A stretch of DNA of 40,649 bases from Verrucomicrobiota bacterium (GTDB lineage Bacteria; Verrucomicrobiota; Verrucomicrobiia; Opitutales; UBA953). Within the stretch, counting starts at the first letter, position 1. Each line of letters opens with the position of its first letter. Positions 15,289 to 24,214 of this stretch are shown here, piece by piece. Made by a program: the position numbers and the translations under genes. The notes under the pieces are model-generated. The model was not told where the DNA came from. It searched no databases and worked only from the letters and a program-made list of their open reading frames with translations. The DNA is taken from the NCBI GenBank assembly GCA_030834165.1, contig JAURFU010000014.1, forward strand, positions 1 through 40,649, read 5' to 3'.

Positions 15289-18200
15289 TGCGCCGCGGTC
15301 TCGCCATCCTCGTGCTGGGAACCTCCTCCCTGGCGGCCGCCGACCTCAAGCCGGCGGACGTGGAATTCTTCGAGACGAAGATTCGTCCGGTGCTGGTGGC
15401 GGAGTGCTACGAATGCCACGACGCGAAGAAACAGAAAGGCGACCTGCGCCTCGATCATCGCGACGGTCTGCTCAAGGGAGGCGAAGAAGGCCCGGCCATC
15501 GTCCCGGGTGACGCGAAGAAGAGCATCCTGCTCCAGTCCATGGACTACAGCCATGAGACGCTGCAGATGCCCAAGAAGCGCCCTAAGCTCGACGCGCAGA
15601 TCATCGCCGATTTCGCCGAATGGGTGAACCGTGGCGCACCGGATCCGCGCACCAAGGCCCCCGAAGACTCCATCACGCCCGCGTGGTCGGATCTCCTCCA
15701 GGTCCGACGCAACTGGTGGAGCCTCCAGCCGCTCACCTCACCTGCCGTCCCTGCCGGCAAGGCCGCCAGCCCGATCGACCGCTTCCTCGATACGAGGATC
15801 GCCGCCGCGGGCATCACGCCTTCCGCCCCCGTAGACAAGGCCACGCTGATCCGTCGCGCGACCTACGTGCTGACGGGCCTCCCGCCTTCCCCCGCCGAGC
15901 TCGCCGCTTTCGAGGCCGACGCCTCGCCGGAGGCCTTCGCCAAGGTCGTCGACCGGCTCCTGGCCTCACCGCGCTATGGCGAACACTTCGCCCGCCACTG
16001 GATGGACCTCGTCCGTTACGCTGACAGCCATGGCAGCGAAGGCGACCCGGCCATCCCGCAGGCTTGGCGCTACCGCGATTACCTGATCCGCGCGTTCAAT
16101 GCCGACGTGCCCTACGACCAGTTCGTCCGCGAACACCTCGCCGGCGACCTCCTGCCGAACCCGCGTCTCAACGCGGACGAGAAGCTCAATGAGTCGATGC
16201 TGGGTACCGGGCACTTCCGCATGGTCGAACACGGCTACCAGCCGGTCGATACGGTCGACGAACAGGTGCGCAACGTCGACAACCAGATCGACGTGGTGAG
16301 CAAGACGTTCCTTGGGCAGACGGTCTCCTGCGCCCGCTGTCACGACCACAAGTTCGACGCCATCAGCCAGGACGACTTCACCGCTTTCTACGGCATCTTC
16401 GCGTCGAGCCGTCCCGGACAGGTGACCGTGGATTCGCCCGAAGTCCTCGACCGGCACCGCGAACGGCTGACCGAGCTCAAGCAGGCGATCCGTACGGAGC
16501 TCTCCGCCCGCTGGATGCGCCAAGCCCAGGATCTGCCCGGCGCGCTGGAACGCATCCGCGCCGTCTCCAAAGAACGCGCTGGACTGAAGGAGCGGCTCGC
16601 CCAGATCGAAAGCGAACTCTCCGCCGATGAATTCCGCCGTCGACTTAAAGCCGAGCAGAACGCCGGCCCCGCCCCCGGCCACTGGTGGACCTTCGAACAG
16701 GACGGACGTGACCTCGTCGGCAAGCTGGACGCCCAGTTGAAGGGCGCGGCCGTCATCAGGAACGGACGTCTCATCCTCGACGGGAAAGATGCTTTCGCCG
16801 AGACCGCTCCGACCGCCGCGACCCTGACGGCCAAGACCCTTGAAGCCTGGGTGGCCCTCCCCACCCTCGATCAACGCGGCGGGGGCGTCATCACGGTCGA
16901 GTCCGTCGGCGGAGCCGTCTTTGATTCACTCGTCTTCGCCGAGAAGCAGAAAGCCCGCTGGATGGCCGGCAGCAACAACGGGGTCCGGACGCAGAACGTG
17001 AACGGAGAACCCGAGACGGCGAAGCCGGACGAGCTCGTCCACCTCGCCATCGTCTATCAGCCGGACGGACGCATCGAACTCTACCGCAACGGCAAGGCCT
17101 ACGGTTCGGGCTACGCACCGGCCAATGAGAAGGCCGGACTGCATGCCTTCGCCGCAGGAAAATCGCGCCTGCTCTTCGGACGACGCCATACCGGCGGCGG
17201 TAACGCCTTCCTCCGAGGCGAACTCGAGGAAGCTCGCCTTTACGGCTTCGCGCTCACGGCCGGACAGATCGCCGATTCCTTCCGCGCCGGCACGCTTCGG
17301 GGCGAACTCCCGGCCGTTGCCGTGAAGAACGAGCGGCTCGACGCCTTACGCGCCCAAGCCGATGCCCTGCGCGAATCCATCGCTGCCCTCGGCGCCGCCG
17401 ACGCGCGTCTCGACGAAGGTTTGATCAAAGGCGAAGCCGACCCGACCCATCCGCTGCACGCTTCCACCTTCCTTCGCGTCGGACTTCGTCCGAAGGAAGC
17501 CCCTGCCGCCCGCAGTGAGAAGGCCGACTGGACCCTGAGCGACGGTACTTCCGCCGCCTGGCGTCGCCATGGCAACGGCCTCGACGGACGCTTCACGCCC
17601 GGCGACTTCCGCGTCGAGACCAAGGGAGATGCCGTTCTCGGACGCATCCTGCCCTCCGGCCTGCACTCCCATACCCTTTCATCCAAGCACAGCGCCGTCC
17701 TGACCTCGCCGCGCTTCAAGGTCACCACGGACTTCATCAGCGTCCAGGCCATGGGCAAAGGGGCGACGCTCCGCCTCATCCCGGATAACTACCCTCTTTC
17801 GCCTGGCGGCTCCCGTTTCCCCAAGGCGGCCGTGAGCAGCGAGCGCCCGACGTGGATCACGCTCGATACTGCCTACCGTAAAGGCTCCTACGCCTATCTG
17901 GAACTGACGCTTCCCGACGACTCCACCCACCCCGACAAGCAGGCCGACACCCGCGAAGGCTGGTATGACGTGCGCGAAGTCGTCCTCCATGCCACCCGTG
18001 AAGCCGGCCCCTCGGGCGGCGCCGTCGTGGTCCAAGCTCCGCAGTTCCCCACGGCCGAAGCCGCCGCCGACGCCCTGTCCGAAGCCGCTTCCGCATGGGG
18101 CCGCGATGAAGCAAACGAAGCGCAAGCCGCCCTTCTCGATGCCGCGGTCCGTCACGGAATCCTCGACGCCTCGATGCGCGGCGCGGACAAGCTTGCGGCG

Positions 18201-19202
18201 CTCACCGACGAATACCGCAGGCTGGAAGCCGACCTTTCCGTCCCGCGCCGCGCCCCGGGCTTCCTTGAGGCCGATGGCTTCGACCAGCCGCTGTATGTCC
18301 GCGGAGACCATAACAAGCCCTCGGCACCGGTGCCCCGACGCTACCTCGAGGTCTTCGATACCAAGGCCTTCGTGACCCAGGGCAGCGGACGTCTCGAGCT
18401 GGCCGCGAAGATCGCCTCCGCGGACAACCCGTTGACCGCACGCGTCATGACGAACCGCCTCTGGCATCATGTCTTCGGCCGCGGGCTCGTCGGCACCGTC
18501 GATAACTTTGGACGTCTCGGCGACCAACCCACGCACCCCGAGCTGCTCGATCATCTCTCCAGGCGCTTCATCCAAGAGAAGTGGTCCGTGAAGGCCCTCC
18601 TGCGCGAGATACTCCTCACCGAAGCCTTCCGACGCTCGAGCGTGCCGACGGCCAGCGCCTCGGCCAAGGACGCCGGCAACGACCTGCTGGCCCACATGCG
18701 CGTGCGTCGTCTCGGCGGCGAGGCCCTGCGCGACTCGCTGATCGTCCTTTCCGGCAGAATGGAACACCGCATGTATGGCCCGGGTGACAACGCCGTCGCC
18801 GCCCCCAAGGAGCAGGTCCGTCGCAGCGTCTACCTGACCATCCGTCGTAATTCGCTTAACCCGCTGATCACCGCGTTCGACGGACCCAAGCCCTTCACCA
18901 CCGTCGGGCGTCGCGACGCGACGAACGTCCCGGCGCAGTCCCTGACGCTCCTCAACGGCGAGTTCGCGATCGACGCGGCCAAGCGCTGGGCCGCGACGCT
19001 CGACACGACGCAAAGCGACGCCGCGAAGGTCGACGCCCTCTTCCTCCAAGCGCTCGCCCGCAAGGCCACGCCGGCGGAACAGGCGGCCGCGGCCCGCTAC
19101 CTCAAAGACCTCGGCGCGGCCCACTCCGCGAAGCCGGCGCAGGTCTGGGCGGACTTCGCCCAGTCGGTGCTCAACCTCAAGGAGTTCCTTTACCTCAGAT
19201 AA
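15288..19202 (+). CDS. PSD1 / planctomycete-type cytochrome c protein, module C (LamG plus extra domain)
   Basis: The largest copy, 1304 aa. Order: Sec signal (1-18); cytochrome domain with C40-Y-E-C43-H44; DUF1549 with second haem motif C348-A-R-C351-H352 (DHKFDAIS follows); a helical linker; a LamG domain (about 466-670, [11 protein letters not shown] to [18 protein letters not shown]); a further region (about 690-1015) with a short coiled coil and a beta-rich part I cannot assign; then DUF1553/PSD1 (about 1018-1300). A function as exported, possibly dihaem, cytochrome linked to glycan binding is inferred. It starts inside the IclR stop codon and is followed after 1 bp by DUF1501-C. It is about 300-485 residues longer than the other copies. 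Confidence 0.9.
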   Translation: MRRGLAILVLGTSSLAAADLKPADVEFFETKIRPVLVAECYECHDAKKQKGDLRLDHRDGLLKGGEEGPAIVPGDAKKSILLQSMDYSHETLQMPKKRPKLDAQIIADFAEWVNRGAPDPRTKAPEDSITPAWSDLLQVRRNWWSLQPLTSPAVPAGKAASPIDRFLDTRIAAAGITPSAPVDKATLIRRATYVLTGLPPSPAELAAFEADASPEAFAKVVDRLLASPRYGEHFARHWMDLVRYADSHGSEGDPAIPQAWRYRDYLIRAFNADVPYDQFVREHLAGDLLPNPRLNADEKLNESMLGTGHFRMVEHGYQPVDTVDEQVRNVDNQIDVVSKTFLGQTVSCARCHDHKFDAISQDDFTAFYGIFASSRPGQVTVDSPEVLDRHRERLTELKQAIRTELSARWMRQAQDLPGALERIRAVSKERAGLKERLAQIESELSADEFRRRLKAEQNAGPAPGHWWTFEQDGRDLVGKLDAQLKGAAVIRNGRLILDGKDAFAETAPTAATLTAKTLEAWVALPTLDQRGGGVITVESVGGAVFDSLVFAEKQKARWMAGSNNGVRTQNVNGEPETAKPDELVHLAIVYQPDGRIELYRNGKAYGSGYAPANEKAGLHAFAAGKSRLLFGRRHTGGGNAFLRGELEEARLYGFALTAGQIADSFRAGTLRGELPAVAVKNERLDALRAQADALRESIAALGAADARLDEGLIKGEADPTHPLHASTFLRVGLRPKEAPAARSEKADWTLSDGTSAAWRRHGNGLDGRFTPGDFRVETKGDAVLGRILPSGLHSHTLSSKHSAVLTSPRFKVTTDFISVQAMGKGATLRLIPDNYPLSPGGSRFPKAAVSSERPTWITLDTAYRKGSYAYLELTLPDDSTHPDKQADTREGWYDVREVVLHATREAGPSGGAVVVQAPQFPTAEAAADALSEAASAWGRDEANEAQAALLDAAVRHGILDASMRGADKLAALTDEYRRLEADLSVPRRAPGFLEADGFDQPLYVRGDHNKPSAPVPRRYLEVFDTKAFVTQGSGRLELAAKIASADNPLTARVMTNRLWHHVFGRGLVGTVDNFGRLGDQPTHPELLDHLSRRFIQEKWSVKALLREILLTEAFRRSSVPTASASAKDAGNDLLAHMRVRRLGGEALRDSLIVLSGRMEHRMYGPGDNAVAAPKEQVRRSVYLTIRRNSLNPLITAFDGPKPFTTVGRRDATNVPAQSLTLLNGEFAIDAAKRWAATLDTTQSDAAKVDALFLQALARKATPAEQAAAARYLKDLGAAHSAKPAQVWADFAQSVLNLKEFLYLR

Positions 19203-19203
19203 C

Positions 19204-20610
19204 ATGTCACCGCTCACCCGCCGCGAACTCCTCCGCCGCTGCTCCCTGGGCTTCGGCGGCATCGCCCTGTCCGGCCTGCTCTCCTCCCCCGCCTTCGGCG
19301 CGGAGACCTCCGGCAAGCGTCCGCTCAAGGCCAAGGCGAAGAACGTCATCTTCTGCTACATGTCCGGCGGCGTCTCCCACGTCGACTCCTTCGACCCGAA
19401 GGCCGCCCTGGCCAGGCTCCACGGCAAGCCGATGCCCGTGCCGGTCCAGCGCACGGTCTTCAACAACAACGGCAACATCATGGGCAGCCCTTGGGAGATC
19501 AAGCGCCACGGCCAGTCCGGCATCGAGATGACCAACCTCTTCCCGCAGATCGCCGCCTGCGCCGACGACCTCACCGTCGTCCGTTCGATGACGAGCAAGG
19601 TCAGCGAGCACGCCCAAGGGAACTACTTCTTCCATACCGGGTTCCCGTTCATGGGTCACCCGAGCGCCGGCGCCTGGCTCAACTACGGGCTCGGCAGCGA
19701 GAACCAGAACCTGCCGGGCTTCGTCGTCCTGCAGAGCGGCAACGCCGGAGTGCCGCACGGCGGCGTGGGCGTGTTCAACAACGGCTACCTCCCCGGCCAG
19801 CATCAGGCCTCGATCATCAAGGCCGACGGCGCCCTGCCCCTCGCGAATATCAAGCCCGGCGAAGCCGACGCCGCCCAGCGTCGACGGCTCGGCTTCATCA
19901 ACGAAGTCGACAAGGCCTTCGCGGAGGCCACCCGCGAGCCGCAGGTCGAAGCGGCCATCCGTAATTACGAGACCGCCTATCGCATGCAGGCCGCCGTGCC
20001 CGAGATCTGCGACCTCAGCGGCGAATCCGCGGCCACCAAGGCGATGTACGGCATCGACTCACCCGACAAGCTCACCGCCGGTTACGCCCGCCAGGCCTTG
20101 CTCGCCCGACGTCTCGTCGAAAAGGGCGTCCGCTTCGTCGAACTCAGCTGCCTCTCCGGCAATATCGGCGGCGGCAACGCGGCCAACCCGTGGGACCACC
20201 ATGGCGCCATCGTCAAAGGCCACGGCATGATGGCCCATCAGGTCGACCAACCCATCGCGGCCTTGCTCAAGGACCTCAAGCAGCGCGGACTGCTCGACAG
20301 CACGATCGTCATCTTCTCCGGCGAATTCGGGCGCACGCCGTTCTCGCAGGGCAGCGACGGACGTGACCACAACCCCTACGGCTTCAGCCTCTGGGTGGCC
20401 GGCGGCGGCTTCAAGCCCGGCACCGTCTTCGGCGCGACCGACGAACTCGGATACTACGCCGTGGACAAGCCGCTCACCGTCTATGATTTCTGGGCGACCA
20501 TCCTGCACCAGCTCGGCATCGACCACGAGAAGCTCACGTACCGTTTCGGCGGACGTGATTTCCGTCTGACGGATGTGCATGGCAGCGTCGTCCGCGAGAT
20601 TGTCGCGTGA
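19204..20610 (+). CDS. DUF1501 protein, module C
   Basis: Protein of 468 aa with a Tat leader ([22 protein letters not shown], cleavage probably after AFGA). Motifs [37 protein letters not shown] and [12 protein letters not shown] match the family; the last motif has YDFW where modules A and B have HDLQ. A Gly/Asn-rich loop ([12 protein letters not shown]) precedes the WDHH motif. The start codon lies 1 bp after the PSD1-C stop, giving tight coupling. Regulated with the IclR gene (inference from operon structure). Confidence 0.9.
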   Translation: MSPLTRRELLRRCSLGFGGIALSGLLSSPAFGAETSGKRPLKAKAKNVIFCYMSGGVSHVDSFDPKAALARLHGKPMPVPVQRTVFNNNGNIMGSPWEIKRHGQSGIEMTNLFPQIAACADDLTVVRSMTSKVSEHAQGNYFFHTGFPFMGHPSAGAWLNYGLGSENQNLPGFVVLQSGNAGVPHGGVGVFNNGYLPGQHQASIIKADGALPLANIKPGEADAAQRRRLGFINEVDKAFAEATREPQVEAAIRNYETAYRMQAAVPEICDLSGESAATKAMYGIDSPDKLTAGYARQALLARRLVEKGVRFVELSCLSGNIGGGNAANPWDHHGAIVKGHGMMAHQVDQPIAALLKDLKQRGLLDSTIVIFSGEFGRTPFSQGSDGRDHNPYGFSLWVAGGGFKPGTVFGATDELGYYAVDKPLTVYDFWATILHQLGIDHEKLTYRFGGRDFRLTDVHGSVVREIVA

Positions 20611-20955
20611 CGACAAAGGTTACGGCGGCTGGCGGTTAGCGGTTAGAATCATCTCAGGTCCCTGGTCTCGGCCGGCGGGTATCAGGTACGGGTTTTCGGG
20701 AACGGGTACGGGACCCGAACCTGAACCTGGGGCTGACGGCCGGGACCCGAGACCTGAAATTGCTTTCCGTCACCGGCCACCCGGGGCCGCCACCCGCCAC
20801 CTGAGGGGCACGATTCCGCTATGTCGTGACGCGGTCCCGACCCTACCCCTCGCCCACGTGTCACCTTGCCCACATGCCCCCTCGCGTGCTTCGCACGCGT
20901 TCACCTTTGCACTTTTGCACCTTTGCACCTATGCAAAGCCTACCCCTACCCTCCC
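20611..20955. repeat. 345-bp gene-free mosaic of intergenic words and hairpins
   Basis: No coding potential was accepted here. From left to right: a GGCGGCTGGCGGTTAGCGG array (20624-20646); a nested hairpin (20654-20757) with a 23-bp outer stem and an 11-bp inner stem (20683-20693 with 20713-20723); the word CCTGAGGGG (20800-20808); the CCACGTGTCACC module (20854-20878); a perfect CGCGTGC-TTC-GCACGCG hairpin (20883-20899); a TTTGCAC array (20902-20931) whose last unit forms CTTTGCA-CCTA-TGCAAAG; and CCTACCCC words up to the next ATG. Most of these words recur in other gaps of this window. Confidence 0.75.
20902..20931 (+). repeat. TTTGCACC array, copy 1 (before SMP-30 gene)
   Basis: A 30-nt stretch of three TTTGCACC-like units, identical to 22026-22055 upstream of the NHL-repeat gene. 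Both lie about 25 nt before the start codon. Confidence 0.85.
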
Positions 20956-21849
20956 ATGCGCTCCCTCCTCCTGACCGCCGCCCTGCTCTCCGCCTCGTTC
21001 GCCTCCGCCGCCGAAGTCTTCACGCACGGCCCGGCCCAGAAGGTCGGCGAGGGTTATAAGTTCACCGAAGGTCCGGCGTGGCATCCGCAGGAGAAGGCGT
21101 TTTATTTCTCGGACATCCCGAGCAACAACATCCAGCGCTGGACGGCCGAGGGTGGCAGCAAGCTCTTCGTCGACCGCAAGTCCCGCTCCAACGGGATCGT
21201 CGTCGACCCGCAGGGCCGCCTGATCTTCTGCGAGATCGACAAGCGCGCGATCGTGCGCCGCGCCCAGGACGGCACCGAGACCATCCTCGCCGACAACGTC
21301 GCCGGCCAGAAACTCAACGCGCCGAACGACCTCTGGCTCGCCCCGAATGGTGACATCTACTTCACGCTCCCGAAGCTCCGTCCGGCCAAGGCCAAGAAGG
21401 ACGGCGTCCCGGAGGACGTCCTCAACGGCACGCTCTGCCGCATCTCCGCCGACGGCAAGTCGGTGACCAACGTCGGCAAGGCCGTGGGCGTCGAAGCGCC
21501 CAACGGCGTCGTCGGCACCTCCGACGGCAAGCAGATCTGGTGGACCGACGGCGCCGTCTGCAAGACCGCCAAGATCAACGCCGACGGCACGCTCTCCGAC
21601 CCCAAGGTCGCGGCCAAGGTCGGCAGCGACGGCCTCGCCGTGGATGCCCGCGGACGTCTCTACACCACCGCCAAGGAAGGCCTCGCCATCCATGACGCGG
21701 ACGCCAACCAGATCGGCCTCATCCCCGTCCCCGAAAGCCCCTCGAACATGAAGTTCGGCGGAGCCGACGGCACCATGCTCTTCATCACCGCCCGCACCGG
21801 CGCCTATCTCGTCAAATCCAAGACCGCCGGCGAAGGATTTGGGAAGTAA
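20956..21849 (+). CDS. exported SMP-30/gluconolactonase-type six-bladed propeller
   Basis: Protein of 297 aa with a Sec signal peptide (MRSLLLTAALL to ASA, 1-18). The SMP-30/gluconolactonase/LRE family enzyme binds a divalent metal through Glu, Asn and Asp residues; candidates are E38 in KFTEGPAWH, the Asn of LNAPNDLWL and the Asp of VGSDGLAVDARG. Family members hydrolyse sugar lactones, the products of sugar oxidation, which fits a locus with putative oxidative enzymes. An upstream in-frame ATG at 20866 would remove the signal peptide and read through repeat words, so 20956 is preferred. The first 33 coding bases are identical to those of the NHL gene at 22079. Confidence 0.87.
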   Translation: MRSLLLTAALLSASFASAAEVFTHGPAQKVGEGYKFTEGPAWHPQEKAFYFSDIPSNNIQRWTAEGGSKLFVDRKSRSNGIVVDPQGRLIFCEIDKRAIVRRAQDGTETILADNVAGQKLNAPNDLWLAPNGDIYFTLPKLRPAKAKKDGVPEDVLNGTLCRISADGKSVTNVGKAVGVEAPNGVVGTSDGKQIWWTDGAVCKTAKINADGTLSDPKVAAKVGSDGLAVDARGRLYTTAKEGLAIHDADANQIGLIPVPESPSNMKFGGADGTMLFITARTGAYLVKSKTAGEGFGK

Positions 21850-21855
21850 GCCGAG

Positions 21856-22022
21856 TTAGGGCTAGGGCCAGGGCTTGGGCTAGGGCCAGCAACACAGACT
21901 CTAAGGGAAACCGGGAACCCGGCTGCTCACTTTGGCCTGCACACCAAACAATGAACCAAGAACAAGGAACGTTTAAACCCATTCAGCGCTTCCACTAGCT
22001 CCAGCCCTGGCTCTAGCCCTAA
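21856..22022. repeat. 28-bp inverted GGGCTAG arms after SMP-30 gene
   Basis: Left arm 21856-21883 and right arm 21995-22022 are reverse complements over 28 nt with 25 matches; two of the three differences are G-U wobbles in RNA. The loop of about 110 nt contains a CTC(T)AAGGGAAACCGGGAACCCGG module (21899-21922) that also occurs in the gaps at 10893 and 39640. No U-tract. Confidence 0.85.
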
Positions 22023-22025
22023 AAC

Positions 22026-22055
22026 CACCTTTGCACTTTTGCACCTTTGCACCTA
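22026..22055 (+). repeat. TTTGCACC array, copy 2 (before NHL gene)
   Basis: Identical over 30 nt to 20902-20931. It directly follows the right arm of the GGGCTAG inverted repeat and ends 23 nt before the ATG. Confidence 0.85.
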
Positions 22056-22078
22056 ATCACACCCAACCCCCAAGTCCC

Positions 22079-23152
22079 ATGCGCTCCCTCCTCCTGACCG
22101 CCGCCCTGCTCGCCGCGGCTTCCCTTTCCGCCGCCTCGGTCTCGACCTTCGCCGGCAACGGCCAAAAGGGTTACTCCGGTGACGGCGGTCCGGCCACGTC
22201 CGCCATGATGGACAACCCGTTCGGGGTCGTGCGCGGCCCCGACGGAGCCATCTGGTATTGCGAATACACCGGCCAGCGCATCCGTCGCGTCGACAAGGAC
22301 GGCAAGATCACGCTGATCGCCGGGACGGGCAAGGCCGGCTATTCCGGCGACGGCGGCCCCGCCACCGCGGCCACGTTCAACCTTCCCCACGAACTCCGTT
22401 TCGGACCGAAGCGCGGCAACCTCTTCATCGTGGACATGCAGAACCACGCGGTCCGCAAGATCGACGTGAAGACGGGCATCATCACGACGGTCGTCGGCAC
22501 GGGCAAGCCGGGCTACGCCGGCGACGGCGGTCCCGCCGACCAGGCCCAGCTGAAGCAGCCGCACAGCATCCAGTTCGATGCGCGCGGCGATCTCTTCATC
22601 TGCGACATCGGCAACAACGTCATCCGCAAGGTCGACATGAAGACCAAGGTCATCACGACCATCGCCGGCACGGGCAAGCCCGGCGTCACTCCTGACGGCG
22701 CCCCGGTGAAAGGCACGCCCCTGAAGGGCCCGCGCTCGATCGACTTCGATGCCGCCGGCAACCTCTGGGTCTGCACCCGCGAGGGCAACCAGGTCTTCAA
22801 GCTGGACCTCAAGGCCGACAAGATCACGCACATCGCCGGCAACGGCAAGAAGGGCTTCACCGGCAACGGCGGCCCCGCCAAGCTCGCCACCCTCAGCGGC
22901 CCGAAGGGCGTCGCCATCGACGCCGCCGGCAACGCCTGGCTGGTCGACACCGAATCGCACTCCATCCGCATGGTCGACGCCAAGACCGGCAACCTCGAAC
23001 TGATGATCGGCACCGGCCAGAAGCATGACGGCCCCGACGGCGACCCGCTCAAGTGCGGCCTCGCCCGTCCGCACGGCATCTGGGTCGACGCGGATGGCAC
23101 TGTCTTCGTCGGCGATTCCGAGAACCACCGCCTGCGCGTCCTGAAGAAGTAA
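22079..23152 (+). CDS. exported NHL-repeat beta-propeller protein
   Basis: Protein of 357 aa with a Sec signal peptide nearly identical at its start to that of the SMP-30 gene. Six NHL-type repeats of about 55 residues are visible through their recurring turns YSGDGGPATSAMMDNP, YSGDGGPATAATFNLP, YAGDGGPADQAQLKQP, VTPDGAPVKGTPLKGP, FTGNGGPAKLATLSGP and DGPDGDPLKCGLARP, predicting a six-bladed propeller. No catalytic residues can be assigned; such proteins mostly bind ligands or partners outside the cytoplasm. The start at 22079 is preferred to the in-frame ATG at 22031 because it exposes the signal peptide. It is followed after 3 bp by the next propeller gene. Confidence 0.87.
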   Translation: MRSLLLTAALLAAASLSAASVSTFAGNGQKGYSGDGGPATSAMMDNPFGVVRGPDGAIWYCEYTGQRIRRVDKDGKITLIAGTGKAGYSGDGGPATAATFNLPHELRFGPKRGNLFIVDMQNHAVRKIDVKTGIITTVVGTGKPGYAGDGGPADQAQLKQPHSIQFDARGDLFICDIGNNVIRKVDMKTKVITTIAGTGKPGVTPDGAPVKGTPLKGPRSIDFDAAGNLWVCTREGNQVFKLDLKADKITHIAGNGKKGFTGNGGPAKLATLSGPKGVAIDAAGNAWLVDTESHSIRMVDAKTGNLELMIGTGQKHDGPDGDPLKCGLARPHGIWVDADGTVFVGDSENHRLRVLKK

Positions 23153-23155
23153 GCC

Positions 23156-24208
23156 GTGACACTTAGCCGCCGCGCCCTCCTCAAGAACGCCCTCCTCGCC
23201 GGGGCTTGGTATGGCGCGGTCGGTCGGACCTTCGCCCAGGCTTCTTCACCAGAGGTCCTCGGCCAAGGAGATTTCAAGTATCGCATCGTCCCCGGCTGGG
23301 GCGTGCTCGACGCGCGGACGCCGGTCAACGACTGCCACGGCCTGGCCCGCACGGCCGACGGGCACATCGTGCTGCTGACCAACCACGTCGCCAACAACGT
23401 CATCGTCTACGACGAACGCGGCAAGCTGGCGCACAAATGGATCGGACCCAAGTTCCCCGGTGCGCACGGACTCTCGCTCGTCCGCACCCCGAAGTCCGAA
23501 GCCCTCTTCGTCACCGACCTCAACCTCCACACGGTCACGAAACTCTCCCTCGCCGGCGAAGCGCTGGGCGAATGGCGACTCCCCGCCGGTACGGGCAAAT
23601 ACGCCAAGGAGTCGGATTATCGTCCTTCCTGGACGTTGCATCGGGCGGACGGCGGCTTCTACGTCCTCGATGGTTACGGCAAGGACTACGTCCTGGACTA
23701 CGCCGCCGACGGTTCGTTCAAGCGCCTGCTCGGCGGTCCGGAAGGCGGCATCGTCCACTGGGGCCCGCACGGCGGCATGATCGACACCGACCCGCGCCCG
23801 GAGGTCGACAGCGCGGAGACGATGCTCATCGCGATGAGCGACCAGCAGCATCTCCTGCGACTCGACCTCGACGGGAAGAAGCTCGGCCAGGCCGACCTAC
23901 CCGGCGGCAACCCGCGTCAGATCCGCCGTTTCGGACGGCACTACGTCGTCGCGCACCTGGCCGACAACTGGCCCAAGGATCGGAACAGCCGCGGCTTCCT
24001 TTCGATCCTGGACCGGAACCTCCGCGTGGTCTCGAACATCGCCGGTTCGGCGCCCGAATACGACGACGCCGGCAAGCTCCGGACGATGCGTCACACCGCC
24101 GAGGTCTTCACGCACCCGCACGACGTCCTGGCGAACCCCGATGGTTCGCTGGTCGTCGCGCAGTTCGCGTCCGGTCGGACCTATCCGCTCAAGCTCGAAC
24201 GGATCTGA
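23156..24208 (+). CDS. Tat-exported beta-propeller protein (NHL/PAL-like)
   Basis: Protein of 350 aa starting with GTG, 3 bp after the preceding stop. The leader SRRALLKNALLAG followed by a hydrophobic segment and AQA is a Tat signal. The mature part has NHL-like repeats (HGLARTADGHIVLLTNH, HGLSLVRTPKSEALFVTD, GGFYVLDGYGKDYVLDY, HPHDVLANPDGSLVVAQF) resembling the six-bladed peptidyl-glycine alpha-amidating lyase type propeller. Conserved His residues (HGL, HWGPHGG, HPHD) could bind metal, which would fit Tat rather than Sec export. Function unknown. It ends 6 bp from the convergent FadL-type gene. Confidence 0.8.
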   Translation: MTLSRRALLKNALLAGAWYGAVGRTFAQASSPEVLGQGDFKYRIVPGWGVLDARTPVNDCHGLARTADGHIVLLTNHVANNVIVYDERGKLAHKWIGPKFPGAHGLSLVRTPKSEALFVTDLNLHTVTKLSLAGEALGEWRLPAGTGKYAKESDYRPSWTLHRADGGFYVLDGYGKDYVLDYAADGSFKRLLGGPEGGIVHWGPHGGMIDTDPRPEVDSAETMLIAMSDQQHLLRLDLDGKKLGQADLPGGNPRQIRRFGRHYVVAHLADNWPKDRNSRGFLSILDRNLRVVSNIAGSAPEYDDAGKLRTMRHTAEVFTHPHDVLANPDGSLVVAQFASGRTYPLKLERI

Positions 24209-24214
24209 GCCGGC

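Noticed and set aside
17679-19349. A 556-codon minus-strand open frame
   Set aside because: Antisense to PSD1-C, with the typical Arg/Gly/Val/Glu-rich shadow composition.
20866-20955. N-terminal extension of the SMP-30 protein from the ATG at 20866
   Set aside because: The extension translates TTTGCACC repeats into a Cys/Leu-rich peptide and would bury a clear signal peptide at 20956.
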